A DNA stretch of 64,000 nt, taken from assembly GCF_006715025.1 (NCBI RefSeq), contig NZ_VFMK01000001.1:2666001-2730000 (forward strand). The letters are read 5' to 3'. The position numbers were made by a program, and so were the translations under genes. Origin of the DNA: Serratia fonticola (lineage in GTDB: Bacteria > Pseudomonadota > Gammaproteobacteria > Enterobacterales > Enterobacteriaceae). The notes beneath the pieces are model-generated. The model saw nothing but the letters and a program-made list of their open reading frames with translations, searched no databases and was not told where the DNA came from. Positions 59,285 through 64,000 of the stretch are shown here, in pieces. The first letter of the stretch is position 1; every line of letters begins with the position of its first letter.

Positions 59285-59553
59285 GGCTTGCAGGGGAATG
59301 AGTCGAAGATCCCCCTCACCCCAAAGGGGCGAGCGTCGTACGCCTGGAGCAGTTGCAAATAGTGTATTACCGGAGTTGTATGATCATTGATGTCGAACAC
59401 TTTATGGGCGAAGTGACCTGGATGCCTTGGCGCAGTCGTTGAACATCCCTGACGTCAATGAGAAAAAAGCCCGTTGAGGTAACGACGTGGCTTGTTAACC
59501 TGGTGAGGATCGTGTCACTCTTGCGTTAATCAATGTAAGCGGATGATTGAGTA

Positions 59554-61587
59554 ATGATGACACCTCCCAAGGCAGAAAAACGGCCTTATCCTATCACGAT
59601 CCACGGCGATACCCGTGTGGATGATTATTACTGGCTACGCGATGACGAGCGCAGCGATCCACAGGTTCTGAGCTATCTGCAGGCTGAAAACGCCTACACC
59701 GATGAGCAGCTAAAACCGCAGCAGGCGCTGCGTGAAACCCTGTATCAGGAAATGGTGGCGCGTATTCCGCAGCAGGAACACTCCGTACCTTACGTGAGGC
59801 GTGGCTTCCGCTATCAGACCCGCTACGAGCCGGGTAATGAATATGCGCTGTATGTGCGCCAGCCGGAAGCTGCCAGTGAGCAGTGGGACACCCTGCTGGA
59901 TGGTAACCAGCGAGCAGAAGGGCACGAGTTTTATACCCTTGGCGGGCTCGAAGTGAGCCCGAACAATCAGTGCCTGGCCGTGGCGGAGGATTTCCTGTCA
60001 CGCCGCCAATATGACATCCGTTTCAAGGCGTTGGATAACGACAGCTGGAGCGACGAGGTGCTGGAGAATACCTCTGGCAATTTTGAGTGGGCCAATGACT
60101 CTGCGACCGTCTATTACGTGCGTAAGCATGCCAAGACCTTGTTACCGTATCAGGTTTATCGCCATGTGGTCGGCAGCGATCCGCAGCAGGATGAACTGGT
60201 TTACGAAGAACGGGATGACACGTTCTATGTGAGTCTGGAAAAAACCACCTCTGAGCGCTTTATTCTGATCCACCTCAGCAGCACCACGACATCTGAAATT
60301 CTGTTATTGGATGCAGACAACACGGATAGCAAACCACAAATGTTTGTGCCGCGCCGTAAAGATCACGAATATGCCATCGATCATTACCATCAGCATTTCT
60401 ATATTCGTTCCAATAAAAACGGCAAAAACTTTGGCCTGTACCAGAGTGAGCAAGCCGCAGAAGAACAATGGCAGGAGCTGATCGCGCCACGTGCTGACGT
60501 GATGCTCGAAGGGTTCAGCCTGTTCCGTGACTGGCTAGTGGTGGAGGAACGCATTGCTGGCCTGACGCAACTGCGACAGATTCACTGGCATAGCGGAGAA
60601 GACAAACGTATCGCTTTTGACGATCCTACTTATGTGACCTGGCTGGCCTATAACCCGGATCCGGAAACCGCGCTGCTGCGTTACGGTTATTCCTCCATGA
60701 CGACGCCAACCACGCTGTATGAGTTGAACCTGGATAGCGGCGCGCGCGAACTGCTCAAACAGCAGGAAGTGAAAAACTTCACGGCGGAGGATTACCGTAG
60801 CGAACGCGTCTGGGTGAAGGCCCGTGATGGTGTTGATGTACCGGTGTCGTTGGTCTACCGCTCCGACAGCTTTGCCCATGGCGCGAATCTGCTGTTGGTG
60901 TATGCCTATGGTTCCTATGGCAGCAGTATGGATCCGGCATTCAGCGCCAGCCGCCTTAGCCTGCTGGATCGTGGCTTTGTTTTCGCTCTGGCACACATAC
61001 GCGGTGGGGCTGAACTGGGCCAGCTTTGGTATGAAGATGGCAAACTGTTTAACAAACAAAATACCTTCAACGATTTTATCGACGTCACCGAAACCTTGGT
61101 AAAACAGGGTTATGGCGATGCCAAGCGCGTGTTTGCCATGGGGGGCAGCGCCGGTGGCTTACTGATGGGCGCGGTAGCCAATCAGGCTCCACAACTGTAT
61201 AACGGCATCGTAGCTCAGGTGCCGTTCGTGGACGTGGTAACCACCATGCTTGATGAGTCTATCCCGCTAACCACCGGGGAATATGATGAATGGGGTAACC
61301 CAAACGATAAGGCATATTATGACTATATCCTGCAGTACAGCCCGTACGATCAGGTGAAAGCGCAAGATTACCCGCATATGCTGGTGACCACTGGCTTACA
61401 TGATTCGCAGGTGCAATACTGGGAACCCGCCAAGTGGGTGGCGAAGCTGCGTGAGCTGAAGACCGACAACCGTCAACTGCTGCTGTATACCGATATGGAT
61501 GCTGGCCACGGCGGCAAATCTGGCCGCTTTAAGGCTTATGAGGATATTGCGCTGGAATACGCGTTTATTCTTTCCCTGGCCGAGTAG
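59554..61587 (+). CDS. ptrB: oligopeptidase B (protease II)
   Basis: 677 residues, S9A prolyl oligopeptidase family. A seven-blade propeller (about 70-400) is followed by the catalytic alpha/beta domain, with serine in GGSAGG, aspartate in [11 protein letters not shown] and histidine in AGHGGKSG. Two glutamates before and in the catalytic domain confer the Arg/Lys preference. It cleaves short peptides after basic residues in the cytoplasm. The first ATG pair (59554 or 59557) starts it. Confidence 0.93.
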   Translation: MMTPPKAEKRPYPITIHGDTRVDDYYWLRDDERSDPQVLSYLQAENAYTDEQLKPQQALRETLYQEMVARIPQQEHSVPYVRRGFRYQTRYEPGNEYALYVRQPEAASEQWDTLLDGNQRAEGHEFYTLGGLEVSPNNQCLAVAEDFLSRRQYDIRFKALDNDSWSDEVLENTSGNFEWANDSATVYYVRKHAKTLLPYQVYRHVVGSDPQQDELVYEERDDTFYVSLEKTTSERFILIHLSSTTTSEILLLDADNTDSKPQMFVPRRKDHEYAIDHYHQHFYIRSNKNGKNFGLYQSEQAAEEQWQELIAPRADVMLEGFSLFRDWLVVEERIAGLTQLRQIHWHSGEDKRIAFDDPTYVTWLAYNPDPETALLRYGYSSMTTPTTLYELNLDSGARELLKQQEVKNFTAEDYRSERVWVKARDGVDVPVSLVYRSDSFAHGANLLLVYAYGSYGSSMDPAFSASRLSLLDRGFVFALAHIRGGAELGQLWYEDGKLFNKQNTFNDFIDVTETLVKQGYGDAKRVFAMGGSAGGLLMGAVANQAPQLYNGIVAQVPFVDVVTTMLDESIPLTTGEYDEWGNPNDKAYYDYILQYSPYDQVKAQDYPHMLVTTGLHDSQVQYWEPAKWVAKLRELKTDNRQLLLYTDMDAGHGGKSGRFKAYEDIALEYAFILSLAE

Positions 61588-61617
61588 TCAAGTGCGGGCA
61601 GGGAACTGCCCGCATTT

Positions 61618-62286
61618 TTAGCCGATCAGATAGTACTTCAGCGTGTGTTTCATATCCGGGCTAAGATCGTCGATGGACTTCAGCATCCAACGCAGGTATC
61701 CCGGATCTTCCTTCGCAACATGCTCTATCGATTGTCCCCGGTATTTGCCAAACTTGAAAGTCTTCAGCAACACCGGCTGCTCGGTGATCTGCACCATCTG
61801 TTCTGGCGTCCAGCCAGAGTCCTGCATAATGCGCTTCAGCAGCGCAGCGGTCACGTAACAGTCATACAGTGCACGGTGCGGATACAATGTCGTATCTTGT
61901 GGCAGTTGCACATCCAGGTTCAACGCATAGCGCAGGTATTGATTACCGTACTTAATGTTTGGATAGAGCGTGCGTGCCAGCTTCACGGTACAAATCCAGG
62001 CTCCGTTCATTTCAGGCAGCACGCCGCGATCGAATGCCGCATTGTGCGCAACATAATAGTCACTGCCCTGGTAACGGCCAATAGCCACCGCGATGCGTGG
62101 TTTTCCCTCCACCATCTGTTCGGTGATGTGGTGAATCGCCATGGCATCGAGGCTGATTGGCCGATCAGGGCTGATTAAGTCGCTCATCGGATTAGTGATG
62201 TGGCCGTCGATAATATCAACGGAGGCGACTTCCACCACGCCGCCCTCCAGGCCGCAGGTTTCGGTATCGATTACACGTAATGTCAT
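61618..62286 (-). CDS. exoX: exodeoxyribonuclease X
   Basis: 222 residues, DnaQ-like 3'-5' exonuclease. The DEDDh acids and histidine are seen in IDTETCGLEGG, AHNAAFD and the late HRALYDCYVT. A C-terminal domain (FGKYRGQSIEHV, then YLRWML) is shared with ExoX of E. coli (220). It digests single- and double-stranded DNA in mismatch repair and other repair. It is convergent to ptrB. Confidence 0.94.
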   Translation of the reverse strand: MTLRVIDTETCGLEGGVVEVASVDIIDGHITNPMSDLISPDRPISLDAMAIHHITEQMVEGKPRIAVAIGRYQGSDYYVAHNAAFDRGVLPEMNGAWICTVKLARTLYPNIKYGNQYLRYALNLDVQLPQDTTLYPHRALYDCYVTAALLKRIMQDSGWTPEQMVQITEQPVLLKTFKFGKYRGQSIEHVAKEDPGYLRWMLKSIDDLSPDMKHTLKYYLIG

Positions 62287-62360
62287 GATGTTCTCGGTTA
62301 AGTATCTTTCCCTAGCTTAACGAGGTGTTCAGGTGATGCCAACCTGACTTTTCACAGGCA

Positions 62361-62385
62361 ACAAAAAACCCGCCTTGGCGGGTTT
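62361..62385 (-). terminator. rho-independent terminator after the 36-residue basic protein
   Basis: On the minus strand, AAACCCGCC / GGCGGGTTT with a 2-base loop and six T, twenty bases after the stop of the small gene. Confidence 0.85.
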
Positions 62386-62405
62386 AACTACGGTTAGAAG
62401 TCTGT

Positions 62406-62516
62406 TTACTCACCAGACGGGTGCCCTTTTTTGGCACGTTTGTCCGCACGTTTCTCGGCGGGGGTTTTCAACGGCTTCTTCTTCGCATTTTTCTTGCTAT
62501 CCATTCCCTTACTCAT
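62406..62516 (-). CDS. 36-residue highly basic small protein
   Basis: ATG with GAGAGG eight bases upstream and a strong terminator downstream. The sequence is nearly all lysine, arginine, alanine and proline (MDSKKNAKKKPLKTPAEKRA), without a membrane segment. About 14 of 36 residues are basic. It may bind nucleic acid or a ribosomal partner; no family is assigned. Ribosome site and terminator make it likely to be a real micro-gene, upstream of exoX on the same strand. Confidence 0.6.
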   Translation of the reverse strand: MSKGMDSKKNAKKKPLKTPAEKRADKRAKKGHPSGE

Positions 62517-62701
62517 GATGGCCTCTCAGTTACCTTATGATTGGGTGGGTTGCCGTTCTATTAACCCCCTAACGTCACTGATATGCAAGCGGCAAAGAGG
62601 CATTTCATTTCAACGCATTGTTAATCAAATGATTATTCTTTTTTAACATTTGGCGGGGTTTAAGTGTTACAATATAACAAATTTACGTGCCGGAGAGTTC
62701 C

Positions 62702-63139
62702 ATGACAGTAATGACGTTGTTAAGCGAGCAGCAACTGCTAGCGATGCCCGAATCTGATTACATGAACGCGGAGCAGCGTGCGTTTTTCCGTCAGCGTTTG
62801 CTGGAAGAACAGCAAAAACTCTGGCAGCACATTGAGGTGCTGAAGCGGGATATCGATGGTGGTGATATCAGTGGTGACGAAGCGGACAAAGCGGCTCGAG
62901 AAGAAGACTTGCGCCTGTTATTTCGCCAGTTGGATCGCGAAAGCCGTTTGTTGCCGAAGATGACATCGGCATTGGCACGCCTGGATAATGGCGAGTTCGG
63001 TTATTGCCTTGAAACCGGGGAGCCGATTGGATTGGCCCGCTTGTTATTACGCCCTACCGCCGAGCTGAGTATTGAAGCCAAAACGGCACAGGAAATGCGC
63101 GAACCCCATTTGCGCAAGGGCAAGTCGTCTTCATTTTAA
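62702..63139 (+). CDS. DksA-family protein lacking the zinc-finger cysteine set
   Basis: 145 residues from the ATG at 62702 with GGAGAG upstream; the GTG at 62687 is less likely. The coiled-coil tip keeps the DksA motif D59-x-x-D62-x-A64 (DEADKA), which reaches into the RNA polymerase secondary channel. The globular part reads FGYCLETGEPIG and RPTAELSIEAKTAQEMRE. Three of the four DksA zinc cysteines are replaced (T105, S123, A126), leaving only C102. This resembles the zinc-independent DksA2 of Pseudomonas, which supports the stringent response under zinc limitation. The function is inferred. Confidence 0.82.
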   Translation: MTVMTLLSEQQLLAMPESDYMNAEQRAFFRQRLLEEQQKLWQHIEVLKRDIDGGDISGDEADKAAREEDLRLLFRQLDRESRLLPKMTSALARLDNGEFGYCLETGEPIGLARLLLRPTAELSIEAKTAQEMREPHLRKGKSSSF

Positions 63140-63221
63140 GCAAACGCACGCTAACATGTTGGCATTGGTAAGGGTTTTGTGGTTTTGGCGTTGACCTGAT
63201 GAGCAGCTTCGGCTTTGATGA

Positions 63222-64000
<779 letters not shown>

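Noticed and set aside
59380..59442. 20-codon frame before ptrB
   Set aside because: Too short, without a ribosome site; possibly a relic, but unsupported.

Overview
The window is a piece of a bacterial chromosome from the order Enterobacterales, most like Serratia or a close relative. The genus is inferred from gene content and from proteins recognised by eye (CspC, AstA-E, MgrB, ManXYZ, YoaE); no database search was made. From about 30.3 kb to 56.8 kb many genes follow the order known from the Escherichia coli region holding yobH, mgrB, yebO, yobF-cspC, rlmA, mntP, yobD, manZYX, yoaE, pdeD, sdaA, nudL, pabB and yoaH. Lineage-specific genes are inserted between these blocks. No rRNA, tRNA, CRISPR array, insertion sequence or complete prophage was seen.

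Layout. (1) 1-6.7 kb: a tightly overlapped plus-strand operon of seven genes, cut by the left edge. It encodes an SDR/3-beta-HSD-like reductase, a metallo-beta-lactamase-fold hydrolase, a CoF-synthetase-like adenylate-forming enzyme, a PAP2-type membrane protein, a membrane fatty acid hydroxylase and two paralogous membrane desaturases. It looks like an uncharacterised lipid or unsaturated-metabolite pathway and is the strongest candidate for something undescribed. (2) 6.7-11.9 kb: a cyanide-insensitive cytochrome bd oxidase operon with a small accessory subunit, a divergent MocR regulator and an esterase. (3) 11.9-18.6 kb: the arginine succinyltransferase operon astCADBE. It is preceded by a readable control array of two NtrC-like sites, an ArgR-like region and a sigma-54 promoter. 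(4) 18.7-23.2 kb: a general porin, yebW, kbp, several very small membrane-protein genes, a decayed reading frame and an AraC-type regulator. (5) 23.2-28 kb: an IclR regulator divergent from a three-gene DmsABC-like molybdoenzyme operon. (6) 28-33.4 kb: an HdeD-like protein, cbpAM and many small genes, including mgrB (TTG start, PhoP-type box), yebO, yobH and fosA. (7) 33.5-45.7 kb: pheP-like permease, an MBL-fold hydrolase, yobF-cspC, a laccase-domain protein, rlmA, mntP with its manganese riboswitch, yobD, manXYZ and yoaE. (8) 45.7-64 kb: pdeD, sdaA, nudL, pabB, an accessory island with a cysteine-rich micro-protein and a glycosyltransferase, yoaH, purT (PurR box), a cold-shock gene, dbpA, yebG (LexA box), yqfB, yaiL, an RluA-family synthase, ptrB, exoX, a zinc-ligand-depleted DksA paralogue and a frameshifted prolyl iminopeptidase running off the right edge.

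Starts were often moved inward from the longest reading frame, using Shine-Dalgarno sequences and family length. Several genes below 60 codons were found by direct translation: the bd-oxidase subunit, mgrB, yobF, the 59-residue cysteine-rich protein, a 36-residue basic protein and several single-helix membrane proteins.
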